In this document: positions 1-9,263 of the stretch, piece by piece | Layout: the number at the start of each line of letters is the position of its first letter | How positions within the stretch are numbered: the first letter of the stretch is position 1 | Assembly: GCA_003427395.1 (NCBI GenBank) | Contig: BFEA01000132.1 | Location: 1,596,654-1,623,464 of the forward strand | DNA length: 26,811 nt | From: Chara braunii | Lineage: Eukaryota; Streptophyta; Charophyceae; Charales; Characeae | Direction: 5' to 3' | Translations under genes and position numbers: made by a program | The notes under the pieces: model-generated | The model's database searches: none | Seen by the model: the letters and a program-made list of their open reading frames with translations, nothing else | Told to the model about the DNA's origin: nothing

Positions 1-95
1 TCCTTTACTGGGCACTGTAATTTCGTTGAGAGTTCTCTTGGTAGAGTGCTCTTACACCTGTCTCTTATACACATCTAGATGTGTATAAGAGACAG
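1..95. other. Assembly artefact: Nextera mate-pair junction adapter plus chimeric flank
   Basis: Positions 58-76 read CTGTCTCTTATACACATCT and 77-95 read its reverse complement AGATGTGTATAAGAGACAG. This is the Tn5 mosaic end in the head-to-head form used as the Nextera mate-pair circularisation junction. The 57 bases before it (1-57) are identical to 1985-2041. That is the expected geometry for an untrimmed read from a circularised fragment of about 1.95 kb spanning 96-2041. The segment is not genomic in this order, and the genuine sequence should start at 96. Confidence 0.95.
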
Positions 96-627
96 GCGTC
101 CCCCATGCACCACGAACCGCCATGAGAACCAATCAATCCACAGTTCGAACCTTGTTGGAAACACTGCTTTTGAGAATTCCATTTAATTTTGAATAGCTGC
201 GAACCGATTTGGACAAACGAAATTTCAATTGGTCAGCCATCAAACCAAATTGGTCACCTCGAATTTCCTATTTAGTGCATTATCCGAACGGATATAAGCA
301 GCAGATGAAGGTTAGCAGAAATGACGAGCATTTGGATACAAAAATTTAACAGTTTGGAAGCTTGATGTTGTTAGGCAACATGATTTTACAAATTAGTCTT
401 GCCAGTCTTGCCAATACCCGATTGTGTCCAAGGATCAACCGATTTGAGAGTCTACTACACAGACTACTAGGACGGGCGAAAATGCCAAATTATTGGAGCG
501 GTTTCGCATGTTAGTCACATGATTCTGAATCATGAACCTGCGTCTCCCCTAGACTGTCAATCTAGAACCTTGGCACACTGTATAATCCATCCTTGGCACA
601 TATCGGCAGTGATTGCCAAAGAGCCGG
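96..627. other. Gene-free stretch
   Basis: No reading frame of note and no recognisable domain. The only structure I saw is a short tRNA-like anticodon arm near 518-534, which I rejected as a tRNA because the T arm is missing. This looks like ordinary intergenic or decayed repeat DNA. Confidence 0.6.
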
Positions 628-1190
628 AGTGCTAGGAACGTTAACAAACAAGCCACGTGGGTGGATGCTCGGCAGGACGAAGCACGCAGGTGAGTGCATC
701 ACTCAGCACGTGAACGCACAACATGCAAGGCACGTGGGTGGACGCTAGACAGGAGGAACCACGCAGGTGAGACCAGCAAGCGCGTGAGAGCAGGATGCAC
801 ATGAGAGCAGGGGGCAGGTGAGAGCAGGACGCAGGTGAGAGCAGGTAGGCGAGACCACGCAGGTGAAAGCACGCAGGTGGGAGCACACAGGTGGGAGCAC
901 ATGATGCCCAAGTGCTAGGAACGTTAGCAAAAAAGCCACGTGGGTGGATGCTCGGCAGGACGAAGCACGCAGGTGAGCGCAGCACTCAGCACGTGAACGC
1001 ACAACATGCAAGGCACGTGGGTGGACGCTCGACAGGAGGAACCACTCAGGTGAGACCGCAAGCACGTGACAGCAGGATGCACATGAGAGCAGCGGGCAGG
1101 TGAGAGCAGGGCGCAGGTGAGAGCAGGTAGGCGAGAGCAGGCAGGTGAAAGCACGCAGGTGAGAGCACACAGGTGAGAGCAGAGCACACG
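628..1190. repeat. Two-copy 283-bp tandem duplication with nested CAGGTGAGAGCA minisatellite
   Basis: The phrase AGTGCTAGGAACGTTA starts at 628 and again at 911, and the sequence after each start stays alignable with few substitutions, giving copies at about 628-910 and 911-1190. The second half of each copy is itself built from degenerate short units around GCAGGTGAGAGCA. Several reading frames run through it on both strands, but they encode repetitive Cys/His/Ser/Leu-rich sequence that tracks the repeat, so I do not call them genes. Seven CACGTG palindromes occur here, at 654, 707, 731, 937, 990, 1014 and 1063. Confidence 0.85.
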
Positions 1191-1819
1191 TTAGAGCAGG
1201 ACGCAGGATTTTCTGTGGGCCCGACCAATGTATGCGTCCGGGGGTCTAAATTCCGTGGCTTAGATTTAGTGCATAGCGAGTCCGTCCAACCTACTAGAAC
1301 ACCTGTCCATATAGGTTCACTAGATCTCAGATTCTATTCTACCGGTCAAAGAAGCTTCTACAATAATTTAATGGCTTCACGGTTTCCCTAACTTAGATGC
1401 CTTTTTCTAAATTGGAAAAAAAAAAAAGAAATACTGAAGGCAAGAAAAACTTGCGCCAGCAGAGAAACCACGCACCAACTTGAAATGAGCGATTTCAGTC
1501 CAAAAGTATCCGTTGGGGATTTGAAAAAAAAAAATCCCCTCTGACACCACGGCCGACCCCTGTAAATATGACACCCAGTCTGACACCACGGCAGTTGGTA
1601 CTTCCGTTGCCTTTTTGAACTCGGTGCCATTTTCATTTCCGAGGCGTGTTTTTTTTGCCCATTTGATACTCAAAGGTGACATGAACGTATGTACCCGCCC
1701 GAAAAAAAACGATCTTGATTTTGGCGGGAGGCCGGTATGCCCTGCCTGTTTCGGTTCGCATATGACCAAATAGCGGCAATACTGTCTAATGTACCTGGTC
1801 AAAGGAGTAATGTGTGTTC

Positions 1820-1822
<3 letters not shown>
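1191..1822. other. Gene-free stretch with A/T-rich short repeats
   Basis: No convincing gene. There is an A-run near 1418-1429, a perfect 8-bp inverted repeat GGGGATTT/AAATCCCC around an A-rich loop at 1515-1539, and a short direct repeat TCTGACACCACGGC near 1538 and 1578. Confidence 0.55.

Positions 1823-1899
<77 letters not shown>
1823..1899. repeat. (AG)n microsatellite, about 38 units
   Basis: An uninterrupted AG dinucleotide run of about 77 bp. Reading frames crossing it give Arg-Glu (plus) or Leu-Ser (minus) repeats and are spurious. Confidence 0.98.
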
Positions 1900-1900
<1 letters not shown>

Positions 1901-2310
1901 GGTTGGTCACTTTCTTTCTGTCCACTCTTTTTATTACTTCACGTTTCTTGTCATGCGCTTACTAGACTTCTCATCATATCCTAATCCTTTACTGGGCACT
2001 GTAATTTCGTTGAGAGTTCTCTTGGTAGAGTGCTCTTACACTCTGTTGGGAGGCTGGGCCCGCAAAAAAAAGAGAGTAGCACCAAGGGCCCTGTTGGTTC
2101 ACCCATGAAATGTTGAAGTACAAACTCAAGTCCGAATCCAGATACTATCACATGAACAGTATAAAATAAAAAAAAGATTAGTGAAGTGAGGCCTGAAGAA
2201 AAAAAAAAGAAAAAGAAAAGATGGAGGCCTGCGTGATGTTATGTTCGTTCCATGGTACCATTGGGCCGGGTGGCACCATGCGGGGCAGGCCGTACTGTGT
2301 AGACGGACAT
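1900..2310. other. Gene-free stretch; source of the chimeric copy at 1-57
   Basis: Positions 1985-2041 are the genuine location of the 57 bases duplicated at the window start. The rest is A-rich, with short poly-A runs near 2165-2220, and has no supported gene. Confidence 0.55.
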
Positions 2311-2560
2311 TATTAACACACATTCCATGGAAAGAAAAACGAACACAGACACGGCCACAAAAAAATGAACGAAAGAAAGAAAACGCAGCCAAGAAAACAC
2401 ATAGCCAACATCAGGCATAATCCGGACCTTCGGTGTGGACTTGATAGTATTAACACACACTCCCACAAAGGGAAAAAAAACGAACACAGCCACAGCCACG
2501 GAGAAAGAGAGAAAGAAAGAACGAGAACACATAGCCAACATCAGGCACAATTCGGTCCTT
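2311..2560. repeat. Imperfect tandem duplication, period 137 bp
   Basis: TATTAACACACA starts at 2311 and 2448. Both copies continue through an A-rich GAACACAG stretch to a shared CATAGCCAACATCAGGCA segment. Copy 1 is 2311-2447 and copy 2 about 2448-2560. The frames inside are Lys/Ser/Phe low complexity. Confidence 0.8.
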
Positions 2561-2570
2561 CCCACGCCCA

Positions 2571-2706
2571 GGTGGTACTATGTGAACTGAGCGGCGTTAT
2601 GTGGCCAGGGTGACACCATGCAGTTTGGGTTGGACCACAGGGGATGGGTCATACGATGTGAACCCGGCGGTACTATGTGGGATATGGGATGGACAGTACT
2701 ATGTGG
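2571..2706. repeat. Cluster of GGCGGTACTATGTGGG-type motifs
   Basis: Variants of one motif occur at 2571-2584, 2591-2604, 2666-2681 and 2694-2706. The best match to the core is GGCGGTACTATGTGGG at 2666. The same motif recurs at 3882-4058, so this is a dispersed family. Its function is unknown. Confidence 0.6.
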
Positions 2707-3196
2707 CTAGCCCCCCCTGGCTGGCTTTTTGGAGCTGGAGTTTTGCTGGGACGAGTCACGCCGTCCTGTAATCCGAGCTTTCGGAGGCTTCATCCTTGCT
2801 CCTGCCATCCCGCGCTGGGGGATAGGAGCTATGGTTCTACTCCCTGCACAGAGTAGAGTGGATAGATGTAGGCTTAGGCGACTCTGTTTGGCCTAGGTGG
2901 TTCCTGGCATTGGCTCTGTTTTTTCCCAGCATAGATAGGTAGGTAGTGGGAAATGTATTGAGTGAAGGATATAGCTTTTTCCTTCGCAAAAAAAAAAAGT
3001 AGCCAAGCTCGTGTAGCTAAATGGTACACATCAACTGGGTAGAGGGACCTGAGCTCCACTTCTGCCTAGAGAAGTAAGAAAAGCAATTCTGACATCTTTC
3101 TTTTCATTTCGAGGTGAGCCAACCACCTGGATCCGAGCTCGGCACCTGGTTGCCAACAGTCACGTGTGTTCTTTCCATCAAAACGGACCTACTCTG
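2707..3196. other. Gene-free stretch
   Basis: No supported gene. A tRNA A-box-like TAGCTAAATGG lies at 3014-3024 without a matching B box, which hints at a decayed SINE at most. Confidence 0.5.
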
Positions 3197-3317
3197 GGCC
3201 CCGCCGCACCACTCGCCAAATGTGCAAAATGAGAATGAATCTTCGGCTAAAACATGGAAGTATACGCTCACATAGTTTTTATCTTTTCTGCATTTGGTCG
3301 GTGGTTCGGCAAGGCCC
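3197..3317. mobile_element. MITE-like inverted-repeat element, copy A (121 bp)
   Basis: The left end 3197-3217 begins GGGCCCCGCCGCACCACTC. The right end 3297-3317 is its imperfect reverse complement, with about 17 of 21 positions matching. The interior resembles the interior of the element at 4275-4373 read on the opposite strand (shared ATGCA, AAAAGA, TTATC and CATGTT blocks). No coding capacity. This fits a non-autonomous DNA transposon or foldback element; no target-site duplication was recognised with confidence. Confidence 0.55.
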
Positions 3318-3419
3318 TGTGCACTTATATTTGAGCAAGTGCACATCCACCAAAGACGATACAAAGACCGATGTATTTATTCGAGCACCCTACCATCCAC
3401 AATCCACATCCGCCCAAAA

Positions 3420-3515
3420 CGACAAAAAGACCAACCAAGAGAAACGGCAATTCCCGAAGAAATGGTAAAAAGACCAGCCAAAAGAAACGACGAAAAGACC
3501 AGCCGGAAGAAACAA
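3420..3515. repeat. Degenerate 25-bp tandem repeats around AAAAGACCAGCC
   Basis: Three adjacent units of the form AAAAGACCARCCAARAGAAAC occur near 3424, 3468 and 3494. Overlapping frames are Lys/Arg/Thr-rich on the plus strand and Phe/Leu-rich on the minus strand, and are explained by the repeat. Confidence 0.6.
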
Positions 3516-3594
3516 AGGTCCGCACGCATGATCATTCCCTACACAGCGCCCTGCTTCCCACTGCGGTATCCGGGTCTCACTTGGGCCCGTCACT

Positions 3595-3620
3595 CGAGAC
3601 CCGGCTTACACTTTAGGAAA
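3595..3620 (+). promoter_or_regulatory. Promoter-like module, copy 1 (no gene found downstream)
   Basis: CGAGACCCG-CTTA-ACTTTA is shared with 13795-13814, differing by one substitution and one inserted base. Each copy is followed by a C/T-rich leader. This copy lacks a clear TATA box (CTTTAGGA in place of TTTATAAG). It could be a decayed promoter duplicate or part of a transposon. Transcription is inference. Confidence 0.3.
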
Positions 3621-3881
3621 ACAAGCAGACGCTAGCCGCAGCACACACCTGCTACCCCTTGTCCTCAACCCTGTTCCCGTGCCACTTATCCTGTTCGTCC
3701 TCCCCGTTGCCTGCCCAGTTCCCTCTCCCTCGTCTCCCACCACACCCTTCTCCTCGTGTCTGTCACGCTTCCTCCTCCTCCTACCCGACCTCCTTCTATG
3801 TCATGTATGCGGCCGAGCAAATCGAAAAAGAAAACAGGCCTTACACAAAAACAGCACAGGTAGACAAAAACCTTGTGAACT
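3621..3881. other. Pyrimidine-rich stretch, no supported gene
   Basis: C/T-rich sequence (CTCCTCCTCCTACC-type) follows the promoter-like module. A plus-strand frame starting at 3659 is short and has no recognisable domain. Confidence 0.45.
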
Positions 3882-4058
3882 GGGCGGTGGTATTATGTGG
3901 GCAGCGTGATGTTAAGCATGTTGAGTGGCAGTATGTGGAGGAGTTCATATAACATCTGGTGCAGGTTCATACAACATCTGGTGCAGGCGATACTTTATCG
4001 GTCGGGCGGTACTATGTGGGGCGGGTCATAGTATGTTGACTGGATGGCAGTATGTGGG
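3882..4058. repeat. Second cluster of GGCGGTACTATGTGGG motifs, with a 22-bp tandem duplication
   Basis: Motif variants lie at 3882-3900, 3927-3938, 4004-4020 (GGGCGGTACTATGTGGG) and 4046-4058. Between them, GTTCATAYAACATCTGGTGC is tandemly duplicated at 3943-3964 and 3965-3986. Confidence 0.65.
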
Positions 4059-4070
4059 CTGTTCAGCACA

Positions 4071-4347
4071 GCACGGAGTAGGTGGGTGATGCTTAGTGGT
4101 CTGGGTGGTGGAAACAACCAAACATGGCACTATGGGGCTTGCTCCACCACTCTCCGTACTATGCACAAAGGACAACAATTATGGCCGTATATCTTTTCAT
4201 GTTCTATGCAGCACGGGGTAGGTGGGCGATGCTTAGTGGGCAGGGTGGTGAAAACAACCAAACATGCCACTATGGGGCTCGCTCCACCACTCACCACATG
4301 CATAAAAGACAGAAATTATGGCGGCTTATCTTTTCATGTTCTAGGTG
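4071..4347. repeat. Imperfect tandem duplication, period 140 bp
   Basis: GCACGGRGTAGGTGGG starts at 4071 and 4211. Both copies continue through AAACAACCAAACATG, CACTATGGGGCT, CTCCACCACTC and ATCTTTTCATGTTCTA. A third partial start (CAGGGTAGGTGGGTGATGCTT) lies at about 4397-4417. Copy 1 carries a right-truncated version of the inverted-repeat element that is complete at 4275-4373. Confidence 0.8.
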
Positions 4348-4373
4348 ATTTCATGAGCGGTGGAGCGAGGCCC
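4275..4373. mobile_element. MITE-like inverted-repeat element, copy B (99 bp)
   Basis: The left terminus GGGCTCGCTCCACCACTC (4275-4292) is inverted at 4355-4373, where the reverse complement reads GGGCCTCGCTCCACCGCTC. It has a short AT-rich interior and no coding capacity. A truncated relative with the left terminus only lies at about 4135-4206. Same family as 3197-3317. Confidence 0.6.
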
Positions 4374-5514
4374 TATGCGGGCTGGCCAGTACAGTGCAGG
4401 GTAGGTGGGTGATGCTTCTTTGCTTTTTTTTGGAAAGGTGATGGCCTTGAGATATGTCTTCAAACTGACTGGCCCTGCGTAACTTGTGCGGAATTCCAAC
4501 TCAGGCCTGTATTTCAACAGTTCATTGGGTGTACCAACGACACTAGGTCCGTTCGTAGGTTGGCTATGGTAGCACTCTTTTCCTTGTCCTTGCGGTAAGC
4601 TGGCTGGCTGACTCTGGCTGCTTCCCTCATGCAGTCATGCAGCCTCCAGGTGTTGTCCAGCCAGAAAGTGAGGTGGGCTATGCCTACGTGGGCAGGGAGA
4701 AACCAAAAACAACAACATGAAAACCAAAAAAAAGCCGAGGCCACGTGACATGTTTTCTTTTCCCGACTTAACGGTACACTTATCAACTGTTCATAGCAAG
4801 ACTGGAGGTCGAGACCCCAAAGAGAATCAAGAAAACAACATCAGAAAACAAACTCTTCTTCGCACCCTTGCTGCTGTGGTATGTACTTGTATTCAAATGT
4901 GAGAGTGCGGCAGCCCCTGGAAGGAAATGATGCGCCGGTCTGTTGAAAACGATAAACTCCCCGAAACAAAGCCACACGTCCGCCTGGCAGAAAGTTAAAA
5001 AAGGCAAAAACACGGAATGGAACATTTTTTTTTTATAAACAGAAACAAAGAAGGGGGAGGCCGGGAATCCCTCCACAAGCAACCCAGAAAAAATCAATAC
5101 TGGGACCGTTACGCAGCTTGGGTGCAGGCATTGGACACTGGGGTCTAGTAGCAGAATGGCCAAAACCGGACCGCTGCCCTGAAACATCCCAACCCTGGGA
5201 AAAAAAAGGGGGAAAGAAAAAAGGGAAAAGCCATCAAGGCTTCTAACGCCGAACACAAACCGAAAAATACGTAGATACACCATACAAAAAAACACAATGC
5301 CATCACAGCTCTCAAATACCACACAGTTCAAAGCGCAAACTAACTGAAGACTCCTAGAACTACAACCGAAACTACTACTACTGGTTCCTAAATTCTAACT
5401 ATCCTAGCTACAGTCATCCACCTAATACGATGGGGAGTGGAGCTCCGAGTAACGACCAACACTCCCTCCGCTAACTGTTCCCTCTGCCAGCCTCCCGCGG
5501 CTTGTGTGAACCGA
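4374..5514. other. Gene-free stretch, possibly 3' untranslated part of the LINE
   Basis: Contains T-runs at 4424-4431 and about 5025-5034. On the minus strand either could be the poly-A tail of the LINE, but I could not fix the element's 3' end. A 182-codon minus-strand frame (4783-5331) is hydrophobic and Phe/Ser-rich, resembles no family I know, and is probably chance. Confidence 0.4.
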
Positions 5515-5640
5515 GTGCCCAGGTACCTCCCTTTAACTAAACAGAAAATAACCGGGGATCCAGAACTAACTTACCTTCTGTGCCCAGGTACCTCCCACTA
5601 AACAGAAAATAACCGGGGATCCAGAACTAACTTACCTTCT
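5515..5640. repeat. Tandem duplication, about 65 and 61 bp, at the LINE 3' end
   Basis: GTGCCCAGGTACCTCCC starts at 5515 and 5580. Both copies continue through ACAGAAAATAACCGGGG to ACTTACCTTCT. The only clear difference is a 4-base indel (CCTTTAACTAAAC against CCACTAAAC), so the duplication looks recent. Confidence 0.9.
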
Positions 5641-6188
5641 GTGATTGTGGCCAGGGATCCATGGAGGCACCACATTTGTCTGAACCATGTCATTCCTGAT
5701 GAGGGGTGAGGTGACTTCCTCACCTTTCTTCTCCAGTCTGCCTGAACGGAGAGTCTCAGCTGAGTAGTGACAGTCGATCTGATCTGTTTGGTGGACCATT
5801 CTTTGTCATAAAAAACGCTGCTGTTCCTGCTCGACCAGATTACATGGAAGCCCACCGCACGGATGGACTGAGCCACGTATCCCCAGTCCTTTGAGGTGAT
5901 AAGTAGTTAGGTATCCCCCCTAGCATTGTCCATTGAAAGGGGGAACCCGAGCTACAATCCCATTGTTTGATGATCCACCCGCCAGATGCGGCTTGACGCC
6001 GGGCAATCCCACCACAAGTGCACCGTAGACTCAAAGGCCCACTGACATTGTTTGCATCGCATGCCTACCTTCAACCCGTGTTCGGCAAGCCGAACTGCCG
6101 ACGGTGTGGCAGCAAGGGAAACTAGCCATAGGACCGACGCATGATGTTGACAGGCTAACTCCTTTAATTGTTTCCAACATCGCATCAA
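5598..6188 (-). pseudogene. LINE ORF2 C-terminus: RT-associated zinc finger region
   Basis: The segment 6188-5952 encodes CKQCQWAFESTVHLWWDC. This CX2CX8HX4C pattern is typical of the zf-RVT domain at the end of plant LINE ORF2 proteins, where it is thought to help bind template RNA or target DNA. The frame then shifts: the continuation lies in 6034-5840 and finally 5876-5598, the last part carrying an Arg-rich stretch after a WSSRNSSVFY motif. At least two frameshifts make it non-functional. The 65-bp duplication covers its last codons. Confidence 0.75.
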
Positions 6189-6274
6189 ATCTGTTCCGAT
6201 GCGCTCCGGATCAACCTTCAGCAGCTGGGCCCACCTATTTCAAGCAACCACCAAGGGTTGCTTTAGAGGGGAGG

Positions 6275-7631
6275 TTAAGGCGTATCCCAGTTGTAATGAG
6301 TAGTCGATGAGTAGTCGATTAATGGAATACTCTGACCTCTTTTACCCCTGGCTCTCCATTCCCACAATGTTGGATCAAGCTTCAGCGAGGAGATCGGTTT
6401 TGCCCCAGCAAAAACAGTGCACTGCAGGGAATCATTAAGATCCATGTGTATAACCCTAGCTGTGACCCAACCTCGGGTTGGTCCTTGTTGGCACTGCAGA
6501 TAAGCGTGTTGCCCGGTAGACAATCCCAGCATTGGAATATATGTTTGCCGTCCCCTTCAATTGATAGTAGTTTCCATAGCTTAGTAGTGTCCGAGGATGA
6601 ACTTGTGTACCAAGTGCCTGGGGGTTCAGCTGTTGCTGAGAACAGTAAGTCCCTCCAAGATTCGGGGATGGCTTTAATCAGGGCGTCCCTGCAGTCTCGT
6701 AGGAACCAAACCGCCCCTAGGGCGGACCGGATGTCCTGCGTGGTTTTCCATGACCGTGGGAGCTCGTCCCACAAGTCACCTACCCTTACTACCCCTCTTT
6801 TAATCCACGAGCGCCCAAAGCTAGCAGAGGAGGAGTCAACATGAAACCAGCTGCCATCTGGGCGAGTGATTTTCAGGTTCTCGAACAGGGGTTGTGTCAT
6901 CACTTCAGCTTTGGTAACTGGTTCCACCCAGGTGTCAGGCCTGAGCTTCTTCCATGCTTTGATTACAGCCCCCCAGAATGGGGATTTCACCTGTCTGTGT
7001 TGGTAAGAGTAAAGCATGAGACACGACCAAACGTCTGTGGGTCGACTCAGGTTCCATTCATCTGCTAATATTTGTTCAGCAAGGAAAACCCAATGCTGGT
7101 CCTGGGGATCTAGAATAGCTTTAACTATCCATCTGATGAGCACTGCCTCGTTCTGTTTAGCAGGGTCCTTAATGCCAAGGCCTCCTTCGTCTCTCAAGAG
7201 GCATAGCATTTCCCAAGCGACTTTCGAGAGGTAGCCTTCTGATTCGCCAGCGAACGGTTTCCACAAGAATTGGTGCTCTTCGTTTGATGCAAGAATACAG
7301 ATGTTTCCCAAACAGACGCACTGATATGAAAAACCAAAGGAGAGCAAACAATGCTCCATTTATAACCATAGCCCTACCAAAAAGGGAGAGATGGGGAACT
7401 TTGCCCCACGTGACTATCCTGTGCATGGCTTTCTGCAGCAGTATATCTTCCTGATGCTCAGAGCAGTCTTCTAACGCTATGTGGACGCCGAGGAAACCTT
7501 CCGACTGTGCGCCCTGTAATCTTTTAATACCCCAGTCTGCCATTGGCTGAAAATCCTCATGCAGAAAAAAAAAGGATTTGTGCCAGTTTACCGATTCCTC
7601 TGACAAGGCGGAGTATTCGTCTAGACAAGAC
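6275..7631 (-). pseudogene. LINE ORF2 region between RT core and zinc finger
   Basis: Two overlapping frames (7606-7169 and 7359-6382) hold the RT thumb and connection. Recognisable stretches are SVNWHKSFFF, GFLGVHIALED, GRAMVINGALFALLWFF and GGLGIKDPAKQNEAVLIRW, the last being a strongly conserved plant LINE signature. A frameshift separates the two near 7360-7170, and another follows near 6382. This is the longest surviving part of ORF2. It connects in frame across the inserted element to the RT core at 8230. Confidence 0.8.
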
Positions 7632-7635
7632 TTAA

Positions 7636-8225
7636 ACCACCACTCCCCCTGCCACTAAAAAAATTTGGGGGACCGGTAGCACACATTGATGAGGGGTACC
7701 GGTAGCATAGTGTGGAGAACCGACAGAGTGGCAAAAATGGGAATTTGCGAATTGGCGCTGCATGTTTTTCACGGTCTAAATGATTTTTAAAAAAATTTTC
7801 CTGATATTTTTTTCCTGGAAAGATCACAATGTAATCTACGGGATCCTAAATTTTCAGATTTTTCTGACCATTATTCAAAGCGCGAAAAATTGTCAAAGTC
7901 GGAGTACTTTTTTTCGTTGGCCCACAAATGCCCTAGTGGCAAAACTAGAAAATATGGCAAATCAGCGCGACGTGTATTTCACAGTCTAAATGATTTTTTT
8001 TGTTTTTAAAGTATTTTTCCTGGAAAGACTACGTTGTAATCTACAAGATCCCAAAATTTCAAAATTTTCTGACCATTAAAAAAAAAGTTGAAAATCGCCA
8101 AAGTTTGCGGTTTGAAATTGCCGGCCTGGACCCGCTAGCGCCTGCCAGTCGCCGCCTACTCGTGAAACCCGGTACTTATGGCCAGGGAAAATGATTTTTT
8201 TTTTGACGTTGGAGGGAGCGGTGGC
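7636..8225. mobile_element. TTAA-flanked 590-bp non-autonomous DNA element inserted in the LINE RT
   Basis: TTAA at 7632-7635 and 8226-8229 flank the element as a target-site duplication. The termini are inverted repeats: ACCACCACTCCCCC at the left, and GCCACCGCTCCCTC as the reverse complement of the right end. They match at 11 of 14 positions, all three differences are transitions, and A-runs follow on both. Deleting the element plus one TTAA rejoins the RT frame (NALK from one side to SCLDEYSALSEESVNWHK on the other) without a shift. TTAA duplication is the hallmark of piggyBac-type transposition and of several MITE families. No transposase is present. Confidence 0.85.
7728..8130. repeat. 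Internal direct repeat of the TTAA element, period about 210 bp
   Basis: CTAAATGATTTTT, CCTGGAAAGA, TGTAATCTAC, GATCC and TTTCTGACCATTA recur in order, with anchors at 7771 and 7981. A shorter repeat ACCGGTAGCA occurs twice near 7671 and 7699. The element therefore grew by internal duplication. The interior is AT-rich and codes for nothing I recognise. Confidence 0.75.
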
Positions 8226-8229
8226 TTAA

Positions 8230-9056
8230 GGGCGTTCAAAGATTGCTTGGAGTTTTCAATCACTGCGAATAGGTTGTCGGTGAGCGCCTTGACCTTATAC
8301 TCAGAGGGACCTGTTGGCATACCTCTGATCACAGGATTTGCACGGATGTTATTAAGAAGACCTTCCATTTGACGAGCAAAGAGGAGGGGTGCCAACGGGC
8401 ACCCTTGTCTCAAGGATCGGATCAGCGGGAAGACTTGCGAGAGTCTGTCATTGATGTTGACCGAAGCTGTAGATAATGTGTACAATCCCTTGACCTAGGA
8501 GCAAAAATTGTCTTCGAATCCCATCCACCTTAACATAGTTCAGACGTACGACGAGTTAACCCGGTCGTACGCTTTTTCCAAATCAACCAGGAGGACTGAG
8601 AGATTTAATCTTTCCTTTTGAATGATTTCCAGCAATTCGATCGCTGTAACAATATTATCAAAGATGGAACGTTCCTAAATAAATGTTGCTTGGTCTGACA
8701 CGACTAAATCTGGAAGGTACTTACCTAAGCGTCTTGCGAGGACTTTGGCCAAGAGTTTATATGACACATTCAAAATGGAGATTGGGCACCAGATTCTTAT
8801 CTGGGCCCTATCGCCTTTTTTGAATAGATATTACTCCTTGGCACATGTTGCCCGATAATCGCCCGCCAGTTAACACATTATTGTAAATCTCCACCAATGG
8901 TTCCCCTATCTCATCCCAGATGATGAGATAGAGTTCCACCGGAAGGTCATCGTTCCCCGGTGCTTTACGTTTTGACATAGATCGGAGAGCATGAAAGGCT
9001 TCATCCATGGTCACCGCGCAATCTAAATCCAATCTCCCTACAGAGGTTAATCTCAC
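8230..9056 (-). pseudogene. LINE ORF2 reverse transcriptase core (inactive)
   Basis: Minus-strand motifs in order: KAPGNDDLPVELY (N-terminal RT finger, 9056-8808), VDLEKAYDRVN (motif A, near 8560-8600), LRQGCPLAPLLF (motif B) and LTDNLFAV (motif C, near 8270). Motif C should be A-D-D; here the second aspartate codon is AAC (plus-strand 8273-8275), so a catalytic metal ligand is lost. Two in-frame stops, TGA at 8540-8542 and TAG at 8495-8497, lie between motifs A and B. A frame change also separates the finger from motif A. The enzyme is certainly dead. Confidence 0.9.
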
Positions 9057-9263
9057 CTGCGTGTTGTCTTAGTGAGAATTTCCTTCGGACAGTTGCGAGG
9101 TGACATTTGCTCCCTCAGATCTGCATGTTAGAATGTCTCTAAAGTAGATTGTAGCATAATCACACAGATCAATCAACTGTTTGGTTTTGGGTGCATCCAC
9201 GTCAAATGGGTGCATGAGCTCCTTCGTTGTGACTTTCTATCGAGAGGGAAGCAGTTTAAGAAA

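Noticed and set aside
58-95. A natural Tn5-like or IS50-type transposon end
   Set aside because: The sequence is the engineered hyperactive mosaic end in perfect head-to-head form with no transposon body, and the flanking duplication fits mate-pair chemistry.
518-534. CATGA-TTCTGAA-TCATG, an exact tRNA-Gln-like anticodon arm
   Set aside because: No T arm (no GGTTCGANNCC downstream), and no acceptor stem could be paired. A chance palindrome or decayed tRNA fragment.
745-1170. Long Cys/His/Leu-rich minus-strand frames over the 283-bp repeat
   Set aside because: The frames exist because the short repeat lacks stops; they recur in each copy and on both strands.
3014-3024. tRNA A-box-like TAGCTAAATGG
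   Set aside because: No convincing B box or cloverleaf follows.
4783-5331. 182-codon minus-strand frame with hydrophobic stretches
   Set aside because: No family resemblance, Phe/Ser/Leu composition follows base composition, and it lies where the LINE 3' untranslated region is expected.
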